Shown here: one piece after another, positions 22,557 through 34,213 of the stretch
Layout: every line of letters begins with the position of its first letter
Position numbering within the stretch: the stretch's first letter is position 1
NCBI GenBank assembly: GCA_018873245.2
Contig: JAEMBT020000001.1
Coordinates: forward strand, 13,264,220 to 13,328,219
Length of the DNA stretch: 64,000 nucleotides
Source of the DNA: Archegozetes longisetosus
Lineage: Eukaryota > Arthropoda > Arachnida > Sarcoptiformes > Trhypochthoniidae
Reading direction: 5' to 3'
Position numbers and translations under genes: made by a program
The notes under the pieces: generated by a model
What the model saw: the letters and a program-made list of their open reading frames with translations, nothing else
Told to the model about the DNA's origin: nothing
Databases searched by the model: none

Positions 22557-23957
22557 GATGTGAGAATATTAAATTTTTATATCTTATAGATTTACTTTTG
22601 ATGATTTCATGATAAAAGATAATAAAATTTTAATAGAAATATATTGCAATAAAACTCGCGAAAATTCTAATAATTGCCTCATTTTCCAAATTTGAAAACA
22701 AATAAAATTTTCTTTTTTTGAATAACTAATATTCTTTTTATTGGTTTGTTTATACCAATTCTATACTTCTTATTTTAGTGGTCTTATTTCATGTCAATGT
22801 CATACAGTATTAAAAAATTAAATAGAATTGTAATTTTTCAAAATTTATACTCGATTGAAAAGAGGTCAATAACTCATTGACGATGTTTTCTTAACTAAAT
22901 TGATTTCAAAGACGTCATTAATTTAAACTTGATTTAATTGTCACTATTGAAATAATTTAAGTGTCACTATGAGCATACTTTTCGATCTACAATTTGCATA
23001 AATTCATAATATTTTTAAACTAATGCTGACATTTATAGTGTAAAATACTAAGAAAAAGTGTTAAATGCAAACAATTTCGGATTTTCAATAGTAATTTGAT
23101 ATACAAACCAAATGATGTCTGATTTAGTGCGACAAGACGACGCTAAAAATGTAAAAACATTTAAATGTAGAAAAGTCTCTTTCGAGTGAGCATGAAGAGG
23201 TTCAGAAACTGATTCAAAAGCCAAAATCCTGATACGAATGTATTTTTTGATCGGGCTAGAGATACAGTTAATGCGATCACAATCATTAATAATCAAGTTT
23301 ATTCTTGAAATGTAAACGACACCATTACATTACAGAAAGTTAATGAATACAAGTTAATTGTATTATTTACTGAATAACACTTAAATGTTATGATTAAATT
23401 TTATTGAATAAAATATCAATTATTATGCAAATTGTTTGTATCTAATCTATTCAATTGTGAGCGAAAAATAAAATAGATATAATACATGATAAGTTAGTTC
23501 CATAGTTATTTTCATTAAATGAATATCAATTATATATTATTGGATATTGTGATAGATTTTAGATATAAGTGATAAATATAACAGCAAAGAATCAAAGGAG
23601 TTAATAAATCTACAAAACTTACGACACATATTAGATCAGAAGCTTAAACGTTAGATACGACAAGACAGACTTCGACTAGGTGTATGACACAACCGAACCC
23701 GAAATAGAAGTACTACAAAATCATCTATTCTAACAGAGAAAAGACTAGAATTTGATCCCTCACTTTGTGTCAGAATTATTCGCCTTCTATCCGTTCAGCT
23801 CAAACTTGATGTTAACCTATATTAATCTTTAATACCGTTAATTACACTACAATAAAATAAGTATAACAAGTATAGCAGTAATAGACATGAATAGACATGA
23901 TAATTAAAGTCGATATTTATAGCAATAGAAGTCAACGATTTTCAATTTGTTTTCAGA
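22557..23957. other. End of duplicated block, then intergenic DNA
   Basis: 22557 to about 22740 matches about 25405-25570 (shared GATTTCATGATAA and AGATAATAAAATTTT words), the upstream flank of the duplicated receptor. The rest shows no supported gene. Confidence 0.5.
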
Positions 23958-25311
23958 TCAATAGAGTGACATTTCTATGATTTTCAGCATAAAAATCATA
24001 ATCAAGGCTGTGATCTATAAATCATCAAAGTAATCTTAAAACCAAATAGAATTAAGAATCAGTTCTTACTTCATATCCACGAAAATGGTTTATAATAAAT
24101 AGTTTCCAACAATAGAATCCAATTTTCTTTTGACTCAATCTCTCAATGAATGACAAGAGCTAAAAAATAATTAAAATAATTAAAATAATTATTTTTCAAT
24201 CAATAATTGTTTGATTTTTGTAAGTTTTACAGACTTTGATGTGTGTGGCATTGGTTAACAACTTATTCTGTGTGAACAGAAGACTCAATAATATATCATA
24301 GGTTTTATTGATTTGATAATAGACAGAAGAGGCACATTTTATTATCAATATAAGAGTAAGTATGAAAATTAGAGAACCGTAAATGAAGACCAATTTGACA
24401 ATTAATCCAAATTTCAAGAATAGGTTCATAAAAATGACTAAACTAATTATACAAGAGTATAGAAGCCAAACCCAGAACAAGTATTTTGACCAAAAATCTT
24501 TGTTAAATGAATTGATTTCCAAACAGTTTGAGTTTAAAGCCTTCATTATAGCGATAGCTCTGTTGTTCGTCAGTTTAAATTCCTTTTTAGCAAAAATGCT
24601 GATTTTCTCATTCACTTCTTCAGCTTTAGTTGACAGATAATAACAAATGAGGTAAAAGTAGACCATTTGATAAATAAGAAGCAAATATGTGCAATAGACA
24701 CTTAAAAAGAAGATAAAGTTCAAGGGAAATACATAGAAAATGAATTGAATGAAAGAGCAGTTGAGAAAAATCGGTAAATTTAGAGTCATCAGGAAAGCTA
24801 TGATGCCTACTGGTTTTGAGAAATTATCGCAAATAAAGAATATTCGTTTTGCTGTTCTCACGAATTTGTAGATTTTGGCTTCATCTGAAAGTCCAATACT
24901 TAATGGTGAAGTCAGTCCTGATATCATTTCAAAAGGTTTCAAATAAGTTGGATGTTCCTTATTCTTGTAATTTCTATAGTGAAGCCATTGTGTAATCAGT
25001 GCTGATGAGAATACTAGAACGGCTAAGATATTGTAGTGAATTCTAGCGTTAATAAAGTATGAGAAGTCGAGAATCATTATGAAATATTCTGGATATTCTT
25101 CTGGTAATAGTAATGAAATGATACATCTGATCAAATATATCAAATTCGCTGTAGCAAACAATAGCGGGTTATGAGATCTGCTCCTTTTTTCTGATCCTCT
25201 TGGAAAAAGAGATAGTCCGATGCGATATAAGTGAGTTCCTGCAGAGGTGACCAGCAATTCTGCTGCTAATATCTGTGAAGGATCGAAATTATTTTCTATA
25301 TTCGATGCCAT
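23958..25311 (-). CDS. Gustatory receptor (seven-helix chemoreceptor), three exons
   Basis: Exons 25311-24235, 24159-24070 and 24014-23958 join in frame (all introns phase 0, GT...AG) to 407 residues. The long first exon gives several hydrophobic helices. The two small 3' exons supply the signature: LLSFIERLSQKKIGFYCWKL followed by FIINHFRGYE, then a last helix ITALIMIFMLKIIEMSLY, which fits the conserved C terminus of arthropod gustatory receptors. Such receptors form ligand-gated cation channels in the membrane of chemosensory neurons, with the N terminus inside. Without the 3' exons the frame would end in NQTIID and lack the signature, so the spliced model is preferred. Ligand unknown. It is only distantly like the plus-strand receptors at 43-62 kb. 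Confidence 0.88.
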
Positions 25312-27174
25312 TCAGTTTTAAGCTCTGACAAACTCCTATGAAATCATATTGCAATCATACTAAAATCTATGAACATTATGACTGAAGTGCTCTGAAATAT
25401 CAAAAAGATGTGAGAGTAGTATTTGAGTTTTTATATCTTATTGGTATTCATTTAATGATTTCATGATAAGAGATAATAAAATTTTGACAGAAAATCATCA
25501 CAATAAAATTTGCAAAAAAGTCCAATTATTAACTCATTTACCAAGTCTGAAAACAAATAAATTTTTTTATTTAAAACTACCGTAAAATTAAGTGAAATAG
25601 CCTAAATTATTTACTAAAGCTCTTCATTACTGATAACTAACTAATATATGAAAATAAGTACACCTGAATAATCACTACTACGATTGTAAATGTAATATTC
25701 TAATGGAAAAATAATATCAAATACTAATTGAAATACGACTTTTACATTGAAAATTAATAAACCCAAATATATAAAAAAGCAGCATATACTAAATCATGAC
25801 ATCATTTTTATTATTAATGCTATTATATCATTATATCTTTCACTTCGTTCGTCATAACAGTATTTCTTCAATTATGATAAGTCGTTTTAATTTTTTATAT
25901 TAGTTTTTCAGGTAGAAATAAAAAGTATGAAACAATATTCAACTCACAGGACGACTTATGTAATGCCAGAAAGGTATTGAGAACATATGTGAATTTGAAA
26001 AGTACTAATTGAGTGAATGGTATATGCCATTCACTTTCCGAATGGGGCCTTAGGGTCCTGGGCTCCAAAAGGTTTCAATTTTCATCCTGTAGTTGGTCCG
26101 AAGGAATTTTCTGACCGGTCATCTTTTCAATGCAACGTCCAGTGCGCATCCAGAGGACTAAACCTCTACATTTGTTAGTAATAAAAAGCACTTCTTTGAA
26201 ATAAACTTTTATGTATTTTCTAATATGAGAATCTTTTCTAATACTAACTCTAATATGCAAGACTGAAAATATGAACCGTATAGACTTGATAATGTCTTTG
26301 TTTCATTCCTAATAAGGAGATATGCAAAATAATGATACTGAAATTCATCTTTAATAGATTAGAAAAGATCTTTAACAGATCTTTGATTATTCATGCTACT
26401 CAAGTCAAAATCGGTACACCAAAAGTACAAACATTATCTAACATTTTAAATTCAATTAGTTGAAGATATCAGGTCTTTGTCTGTTGCTCTCAAGATTGAC
26501 GTTATTGTCTTAGAAAATTGTGTTTAGCAGTGATTTTGAGTAAATTTCTTTAGTTCTTTATAACCTTTCTGATGGAAACTTATGTCATCTTTGCTAACCA
26601 ATTATTTGGTAAGCTTTGTTTTTCAAGTGTGTCTACAACTCTCAACTCAACAACATTCAACTCTAAAGTTGGGGTACATTTGGTGGATTAATAGTAAACA
26701 CTTTCCCTTTATGTTTATCTTTGATATAAAAACTGCAAGTCAATAATCTTTTAGTGTTTTGACTTAATGTATCTACCGTTAAAACGAAGTGTTGTATCAT
26801 AAATACATGTTAATATGTTTCCAGAGAAATAAGCTATATTTTATAATTAACGTTGTTCTTCACAGAAAAAGTCAAAAGTTTTATTAAAAGATAAGATTTG
26901 GTGTCATTATTTTTGCGCATTCTTTTATTGAAATTATCAATTTAATTAAATAGTTTTTCAGTTTATAGAGCTTTACAAATATGAAAATATTTATTACGTG
27001 CGAGTTTGTTTTTTCTTGTCTCAAACTTATCAATAAATAGTTATGAAGTTATCAATTAGACTTACCAAAAGTAAGCTGTATTGTGTTTTCTATTTCCTTA
27101 AGTGACTAGAATTGGAAAAAGATTATTAGAAATTCAATATTTTAAGAAAATTAGATTCAAAGTTCAGGGAGAAG
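25312..27174. other. Intergenic DNA
   Basis: About 25400-25570 is the duplicated receptor flank. Beyond that I find no supported gene. A modestly GC-richer patch at 26040-26160 has no recognisable RNA or protein signature. Confidence 0.4.
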
Positions 27175-27462
27175 ATGAAAATTATCTCTGTTTTTGGCGA
27201 AGCTGGAGGTGAAGCATTAATATTCACAAATGGTGGAGTATGTGCCTTTAGAAAAAGTTGGTACGACTATCTGGGTTTAGGTCACAAAAAGTCAGTAGAA
27301 AAATCTCAAATTGTCGAAAAGCTACGCAATGAAGAAATCATTCACTTTACGGTGTCTAACATTTTATGGCTCTCAACATCTAAGGGTATGCCTCAAATAT
27401 ACAAAATCAGTGGCACTCAGCCCCGATTTTTTTGGAGAGATGGAATTTATACGGAAGCGTGA
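27175..27462 (+). pseudogene. Fragment of an RCC1-repeat gene
   Basis: 95 residues beginning MKIISVFGEAGGEALIFTNG, then an RCC1-like blade (GVCAFRKSWYDYLGLGHKKS) and a linker like that of the 16298 gene and of RCBTB-type proteins. It ends abruptly and the following blades are absent; a shifted frame overlaps the end. Probably a partial duplicate. A short spliced gene cannot be excluded. Confidence 0.55.
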
Positions 27463-27701
27463 ATGGTTCACAACTTGTCACTTAACACCGTATTGCTTGA
27501 ATAATATAAAGTCTCTTGAATTTCAAACTCGCCATTTAAATTAATTATAATTAACACAATTAACATAACGGAAATTTATATTTTTAAAAGTATTAACTAA
27601 AACACATTATTGACCATTATAATAAGGTTTGTGTAAATATGAGAATTAATTGAATCGATAGTTAATGTTATCATAATTGTAAACTGTGGTGAAGAATATA
27701 T

Positions 27702-28119
27702 TGTGAGATCAAATACAGTTTTCAAGGATTTGATCTCACAACGGCCTATATTTAGGAAAATAAACAGAACACAAAGAGTTCTGAGAAGATAATCCTTGAT
27801 TGTGGGTCAGTGTTAAAAATAGGGCAATTATCGAGTACGTGTTGGTCAGTTAGCGACCAACATTGATACTTATGGAAAATTCTACTGATATTTGTAAAAA
27901 ACTTTCTGTTGGTATATAAGGAGTGACAAAATAATCACTCTTCACTTCCTGAACAATCGTGAAAGTTGTCTCTTAACATTGCTCAAAATTCTCTACTTAT
28001 AACTTTTAATCTTTGTGTATAAACTGTTTTTGTCTTAAATAAAATTACTAATATCCAAAAAGTGGTTTAGCTTATTTAGTCGAACACAAGAAAACTTCTA
28101 AACGAAATTGTGTATTACA
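27702..28119 (+). mobile_element. Candidate solo LTR
   Basis: 418 bp starting TGTGAG and ending TTACA, flanked by ATATAT on both sides (27696-27701, 28120-28125). The target repeat is low in complexity, so this is weak evidence. It has a TATATAAG box near 27915 and AATAAA near 28040. The 5' end forms a perfect 13-bp hairpin, TGTGAGATCAAAT with ATTTGATCTCACA, and a second hairpin GTTGGTC...GACCAAC follows near 27840. Confidence 0.5.
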
Positions 28120-28578
28120 ATATATTAATACCTTAGGTATTGACATGTTTGTATGCAGAGATTATCTCTTTTCAGCGTAAATAAATCTCATCATAATAAT
28201 AGTAATCCATTTCGTTAACCCAGTACCTCAGATCCACTGGAGCTGTATCGTGCTTAATTGAGCGCGTACTCTTCGGTCGATTCCTATCTCCAACAACTCT
28301 ATTAGCGACGACACACCGGTATCTTTATGCCAGTTTGAAGTACTGGTCGACGGGGCATCTTTGCCACCAACCCTGCTTCAAATTAAAAAGTCTTAAATGT
28401 ATAAAGATGTTTAAAGTATTCAATAATAATACTGATAATAAGCTTATAAACTATATTGAGATCTTTGCTTTCATGCTAAAGGCATTTTTAATTTAATATT
28501 GGTTTTATCAATTATGAAAAATTAATTGTTCATAAAACGATCATCAATAATATAATTCATAAATCGGGTAAATGCGGA
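28120..28578. other. Intergenic DNA with a GC-richer patch
   Basis: 28210-28380 is richer in GC than its surroundings, but matches no gene or RNA I recognise. Confidence 0.35.
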
Positions 28579-29140
28579 TTAATGGGTCTAAAGGATTCCC
28601 AACCCCCTACTTCAAGTGTAATGCATCATTGGATTCAGTTTATCGAGCTAAACATTTGATACCACACTTGACCACTTCCAATCCGAACCTGATCACTTCT
28701 GACCACCCAGACCTAGCCTCTTCGAAAATGGATAAACCTGGTTTTACTAAGTTGTAACTCAAGCCAAACCTGATTTAAACTAGGGTATAATAAGTTAGAT
28801 CGCTTCGCGACCTAAACTATTCTTTCTTAGTTTATATCAGGCTTGTTTGGGTTACGACTCTAAATCCAGGTTTATTCATTACGAGGTACTAAACCAAACA
28901 AACATGGGTATCTCGAGATTTACTTGTGATAATTAATCAAGTGAGGTATCAAAATGTTCAGTTTGATATCCTGAGTCCAATGATATATCACTTGACAGGG
29001 TCAGCCGTCGGGAGTTAGGAGTGGCCAGGTTCGGGTAAGAGATGGTCAAGTGTGGTATCAAAATGTTCAGCTCGACGAACTGAATCTAATGATGTATCAC
29101 GTTTGGGAGTAGGAGGTTTGAAAATCCCCTAGACCCATTA
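28579..29140. mobile_element. Foldback element with long inverted repeats
   Basis: The left end TAATGGGTCTAAAGGATT and about 130 bp after it are repeated, inverted, up to the right end (AATCCCCTAGACCCATTA). Inside the right arm a roughly 60-bp unit (AGTG..GTATCAAAATGTTCAG) occurs twice in tandem, and the centre is itself palindromic (ATCGCTTCGCGACC). No coding capacity; the short frame at 28572-28757 is part of the arm. Confidence 0.75.
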
Positions 29141-29602
29141 GCTCTGATTGACTTCATAAATCATATTCAAATGCATGAAATAGAAGATAGTAAATGCTTT
29201 TAAAGGTTGGGTTAGTTATTAAATATTTGCCTCATGTCGCAATGCATATCCGAAACTGAAGACAACCGCTTTTTTATGAGAAAGGAACAGGATTATTACA
29301 ATCAACAATTAGTATATAAGAAGTACAGTTATTTGCATAACCTTAGGAAGCGGTTATGAGCACTCTATACCCATAAATGTTAGCCAATTGTGATGAAATT
29401 TTTTGAGTAAGCTACGGGTTGGTAAGAAAATTTTTACAAAGCCACTAGTTGAAATTCCCAAAATCACCTATTAAATCAATCTAAACATGTACAGAATAAA
29501 CTGACGAATGAATTCGAATTTTGACAAATTGAACCAAACTACTTTAAAAAGTAAGTGAATTCATATAATTCTTATTTGACCTAAAAGTTCCTCAGTTTAT
29601 AC
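29141..29602. other. Intergenic DNA
   Basis: Nothing recognised between the foldback element and the hAT element; the last 8 bp are its target duplication. Confidence 0.4.
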
Positions 29603-31689
29603 TAGAAGTGCGCATCTATGAAATTCTTCGCATCCACCCACACCCGCAATGAAAAATGTGCCGGTGACCCGCAAAACCCCCAAATAACCGCAAAAAAATT
29701 TATTTTAATTTATTCGAATTAAAACAAATATCAACTATGATTAAGTATAAAGTGTATCATTATCGATGACTCAAAATCGTCTAATTTTAGATTGAAATTT
29801 GATTCAGCTTGCAATATTTCGAAATTTTCTGAATAAATTTTAATAGTAGTAATTTACTATCACATCGAACATCCGTCGATTGTTTCAAAGTAGTTTTGAG
29901 CTCTTTCTGAACTTCGGAATTTTTCACATATTTCACTAGTTCTTTCGAATTTTCTAGTAATAATTTCAAGCCATTTATATACTAGTTCTCCATATTTTTA
30001 AAAGTGTGAAACTGGACTAAGTTTAAATCATGCGAGGAACATGCAAACCATTTTTCTGTACTGAATGCTGATTTCATAGATGAAGCCTTATCTGTGACGA
30101 AGTATTTGGTTGTTTTATGCAAATTGAAATTTTCTAGAACTGTTTTTATTTCTGATCTAATTGTAGCACTTCTTTTATTTTCAGTCGGTATTGTGGCTAA
30201 CACTCTTGCGGACATAGTCGAATTTTTAATGTATTGACAAGTTATTGTCAAATAGCTTACTTTGAAGATATCATAAACCCAGTGGTAACATATAATTCCT
30301 ACTGTATTTAAATTTTGTATTTCATCACAAACAAGAGATTTAACTTAAACATAATTGCTACCGACATGTCTAGAAACATTTCGTCTATCAGATATTATAT
30401 CATTAATATCGACTCTTCCGTAAGTAGCTCCAATATTAATAAATTCTTGTGCTAACAGTTTAAATCTACCTTTTTTGATTAGGCAAAATGGTGTCAAGTC
30501 TTTAGCTGAAGCAATAGCTGCAATATCACAAAGCTTTGATTTGACGTTTTGAGGTATTTTCTGATAAAGTGAGAAGTAATTGTCTTTTTTTATTCGTTTT
30601 GTGTATGTGAAGCTTGACATTTATGATTGAGTAAATTAGTTGTAACTTAATTATATGAAATAAACTTAATTGAAGCATGCTTTTAAAAATTAGATAACTT
30701 TTAGTAATTGACAAATGGCTTAAAGTTTGGAAGTTTTTTTAGTGAATTCAATGTATACATTTCTTATTGACTTATAATAACTCTGGAGAAGACTCATTGA
30801 AATTAACGTCAATACAGTAACTTATAATCTATTATATATATGGATTTTATCTTATCGATAAAATATTAATACCTTTATTTCGGTCGCATTTGATGAGACT
30901 TGAACAAGATTTACATTTTGCACAATCTGTCACTTTATTATCTAATGATATTTTGTCAAATCTTTCCCAACACTTGCTTCTTGATCGAACGTTCAATATA
31001 CCAATTCAAGGATCATTAGATTTAATTAAAAGCAAAATCGATTCCTTAATATTAGAAGTATTTTTGATTTAGGAACTGAATTTTCTTTCATTTTTACTAA
31101 AATAATCTTCAATTCGGAATTTTCTTTTGTTCACAGCACTTTCTTCTGAATCAAGATTACGTTTTTTATCATCCTTATTCATTTCTGAATGATTTAATCA
31201 TAAACACTTACGATTGAAAAAGTGCTTCTATTTTGTATATCAAAATCGCTAGAAAATACACAAGTTTATTAATGAACACTTGATAAATAAAAATTTATCA
31301 ACTTGTTTTGCAAAATTAGATTTCAAGTTATACTGATCCTTAAGGTCAATAAAAGCCTCTTTTAATCACTGAAATATCTATTTAACAATTCCTTGTGTAT
31401 TCTTATTTATTTATTACGATAAATGTAAAATCCGATGTAAAATACTTAAGCTTCTTAACTACTTACGCATTTATTTACTTTAAAATAATCTAATGTATTG
31501 CAAACATAGTTTTAGTCCTAAATATTTAGAAAACTACATTAAACTTACTGCGGGTGTGAAATAAAAGATTTTGCGAACCCGCACCCGCTCGCACCCACAA
31601 AGTTTTTTACCCGCAACCGCTCGCACCTGCTAAAAACTTGCGGGTACCCGCACAGACCCGCGGGTGCGGGTGTAAGGTGCGCTCCTCTA
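29603..31689 (-). mobile_element. hAT transposon with intact ends, dead transposase
   Basis: 2087 bp flanked by a perfect 8-bp repeat GTTTATAC (29595-29602 and 31690-31697). The ends are imperfect inverted repeats (TAGAAGTGCGCATC; the complement of the other end is TAGAGGAGCGCACC) followed by GC-rich subterminal CACCCGC repeats. The minus strand encodes a nuclear-signal-like KDDKKRNL start (about 31178), a BED finger (CWERFDKIS...CAKCKSCSSLIKCDRNKG, about 30990-30870), the LCDIAAIASAKDLTPFCLI region (30620-30345) and TDKASSMKSAF (30251-29982). Stops separate these pieces and the C-terminal dimerisation block is missing, so it is a non-functional, probably internally deleted copy. Confidence 0.88.
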
Positions 31690-31876
31690 GTTTATACCTG
31701 TAGTAAATTCAACTTGAAAATTCTTATATTTCATTTGAGAGTAACTTTGAACAGAGTCCGAATTACTTGAAGAATGTATGAAATGAACTTAATTTAGAGC
31801 TTCAACAGAAAATTATTAGTTATTGAAATTTGATTTGCAAAATGTGATTTATTGTCTTTCGTAGTTTATTCAAAGT

Positions 31877-31999
31877 GGAAATGGTCATCAGCTACTTTCC
31901 ATAGGTCACCTGAATAGAAAATGGCCATCGGTTACCTTCCGTTGGTTAACTAGGCTTGAAAAGATCATCACTTACATTCTGTAATTAATTGGGTAATGT
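31877..31999. repeat. Minisatellite, three degenerate copies of about 41 bp
   Basis: Units begin GAAATGGTCATCAGCTAC, GAAAATGGCCATCGGTTAC and GAAAAGATCATCACTTAC, each followed by a TTCC/TTCTGT...GGT motif. Confidence 0.65.
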
Positions 32000-32167
32000 G
32001 GAAGAATTTTGGTATACTCGCTGTATAGAGGTGATGATTCAACATATTCGAGTCCTACAGTATGTTATCAATATACAAAGGATTTAAAAGTGATGGAAAC
32101 CACCATAGAAACTAGAATATTTCACTAAGTTGTTTGATTTCATATTCAAAAAGTGACGACCAACAAA

Positions 32168-32250
32168 TGTCAAGTGCCAGGTGACAAGCGACAAGTGACA
32201 AGTGAAAGTACCAAGTGACAAGTGATAAGTGATAAGTAAGTGACAAGTTG
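32168..32250. repeat. AAGTGAC tandem repeat
   Basis: About ten irregular copies of a 7-10 bp unit (AAGTGAC / AAGTGATA). Simple satellite with no sign of function. Confidence 0.8.
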
Positions 32251-33228
32251 TGAACCATTCACGCTTTCGTGAATTTATGAGGTTCAGAAAACATCAAATA
32301 AAATAAAACACATTCATAGATACTTGCTGATAATACAAAGATATTTTCATAATATTTTTGTGCAACAATATCTTGAGGATACACAATATTTCCATATAAA
32401 TCGTTATCTAATGAATCTGATCAATTGAACGGGTAGTAAGACAGGAAAATCAAAGGAACAGATCTGAGTAAAGTAATTTTGAAGTTTTACAAATTCATAG
32501 TTAAGAATTGGTGCAATCAAATGTTTTTAATTTAAAACTACAATATATTATGTAAAATAACATTTTAAAAATCATGTAAAAGAAAAAAGTTTAAAAACCA
32601 AGTCAGTTCAATTATAAACAGATTCTGTGTTAATATTGAACATAAGTTCTGTTGAATAATTAAGTAATAAATAGGGACCATATTCTAATGTGCTAAAAAT
32701 GAACCCTTTTTGCTGCTGTTTTATAAAATGATATTTGAAAATTCTTTCTAAATTGTTTTCTAGTATGAATATGACTTTGTTTTTAGAATAATTGTAGAAT
32801 CTTAAAGGAAATCTAAACGAAAAGATTTAAGATAATTAAAGTTAGTTGTATTGAATAACTATAAAGTACTTTACATTTTCGGCACCAAATAAGGTCTACG
32901 AAATAATTTTAACAACTGATTGAGAAATGAATTACTCGGAATCGGATTAAACAATTTAAAATAAATTTTGAAAATAGTTTAATAGTACTCAAAGACATGC
33001 ATAGACAAACTTTTACGTTCAAAGTTCAATAAACACATACAGAAAACGAAAATATCTCTTTTTCAGTTGCGAAATATTTATAACTTTTAACTCTAAAATT
33101 GTAAACATCAATAAAGTTTTGAGTTTTACAAAATTCTAATACAATTAAACACATTTAAGGTAAGTTTTTTCGTGTTTAATTCTAGATAAACATAAACTTC
33201 AAATGAACAAACTTTGAAAAAATCGATT
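32251..33228. other. AT-rich intergenic DNA
   Basis: No gene or clear repeat. The right part may include the 5' non-coding end of the Tc1-like copy that follows, but I cannot define its terminal repeat. Confidence 0.4.
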
Positions 33229-34213
33229 TAGATGCCGAAACGCCACAAACTTACAGGACTTAAAGCGTGGCCAGATTTTGGCCTATCAGGTGATGAATGC
33301 CCGACCGATCGATATCGTGAGGAAAGTTCGTCGCGATAAGTCGGTCCTAAGTAGATTTCTGCCCAATCCAAAGAATATGGCAGTTGTAAACATTGTTGTA
33401 GACTTCGGACTTTATCCGCTCGAGCCGAAAGACTCTTGACCGCGGCCGGAATGAAAGAAAATCAAACTCTCAATTAAATCAAAATCAACTAAAATATTCC
33501 CCTGCCCACCAGAAGAGTCCAATAAATATAAAGCTCATCACCTCATCTTAAATGCATTATGAGAAAGTCACGACCGAAACTCAAAAAGGAGCATATAACA
33601 ACTCGGCTTCAATCGGCTGTTGAAAAAGTCACTTAGGGCCTAAAATAACGCGAAGTCATCTTATGCGATGAAAAAAATTTAGTTTAGATCGTTCTGATGG
33701 CAACCAGTATTACTGGCATGACCTGACGAAAGAACTTCAATACTTAAAGAGACCTTTAGGTGGTGGTTCTGTGACGGTCTGGGTTGGCTTCAGTGGTAAA
33801 ACTTAAAGTTTTCCTGAATGGTCGGGCAAACTCTCAAGATTATATCCGTGTGCCGAATGAACATTTACTACCTCACGGAGAGTTGATTGGTGATCAAAAT
33901 TTGGTTTTTCAGCAAGATGATGCTGCGATTCACATTTCGGCAGCCACTCGGGAATGGCTTTTGGCCAACAATGTTGAAGTTTTAGTTTGGCCATCGAAGA
34001 ATCTAGAGTTGAACCCAATCGGAAACTTATGGGGTCAGTTGGTTCGGCTGGTTTACTTCAACGGTCGCCAGTTCAAAACGATGACCAGACTTCGGGCCGA
34101 AATCCTCAGGTCTTAAGATTTAATCGCTGATTCTGCTTTGAAAACTTTGGCTGACTCAATGAATAAGAGAATTATAGAAGTTTTGAAGAAAAATACTGAA
34201 TTCGTAGGTTATT
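33229..34213 (+). pseudogene. Dead Tc1-like transposase (DD34E type)
   Basis: Starts MPKRHKLTGLKAW and ends near KRIIEVLKKNTEFVGY. Recognisable blocks in changing frames include ILCDEK (first catalytic Asp), NQYYWHD, LGGGSVTVWVGFSG, FQQDDAAIH (second Asp) and ELNPIGNLWG. Exactly 34 residues follow the second Asp before a Gly that stands where the family has its catalytic Glu (ENLWG to GNLWG). Several stops and frameshifts add to this, so it cannot be active. The last piece (33784-34116) is open for 110 codons. Confidence 0.88.

Noticed and set aside
24383-24640. 85-codon plus-strand frame
   Set aside because: Antisense shadow of the gustatory receptor first exon.
26075-26260. 61-codon minus-strand frame in a GC-richer patch
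   Set aside because: No domain, no neighbouring exon, and ends without context.
28572-28757. 61-codon open frame
   Set aside because: Lies within the arm of the foldback element at 28579-29140.
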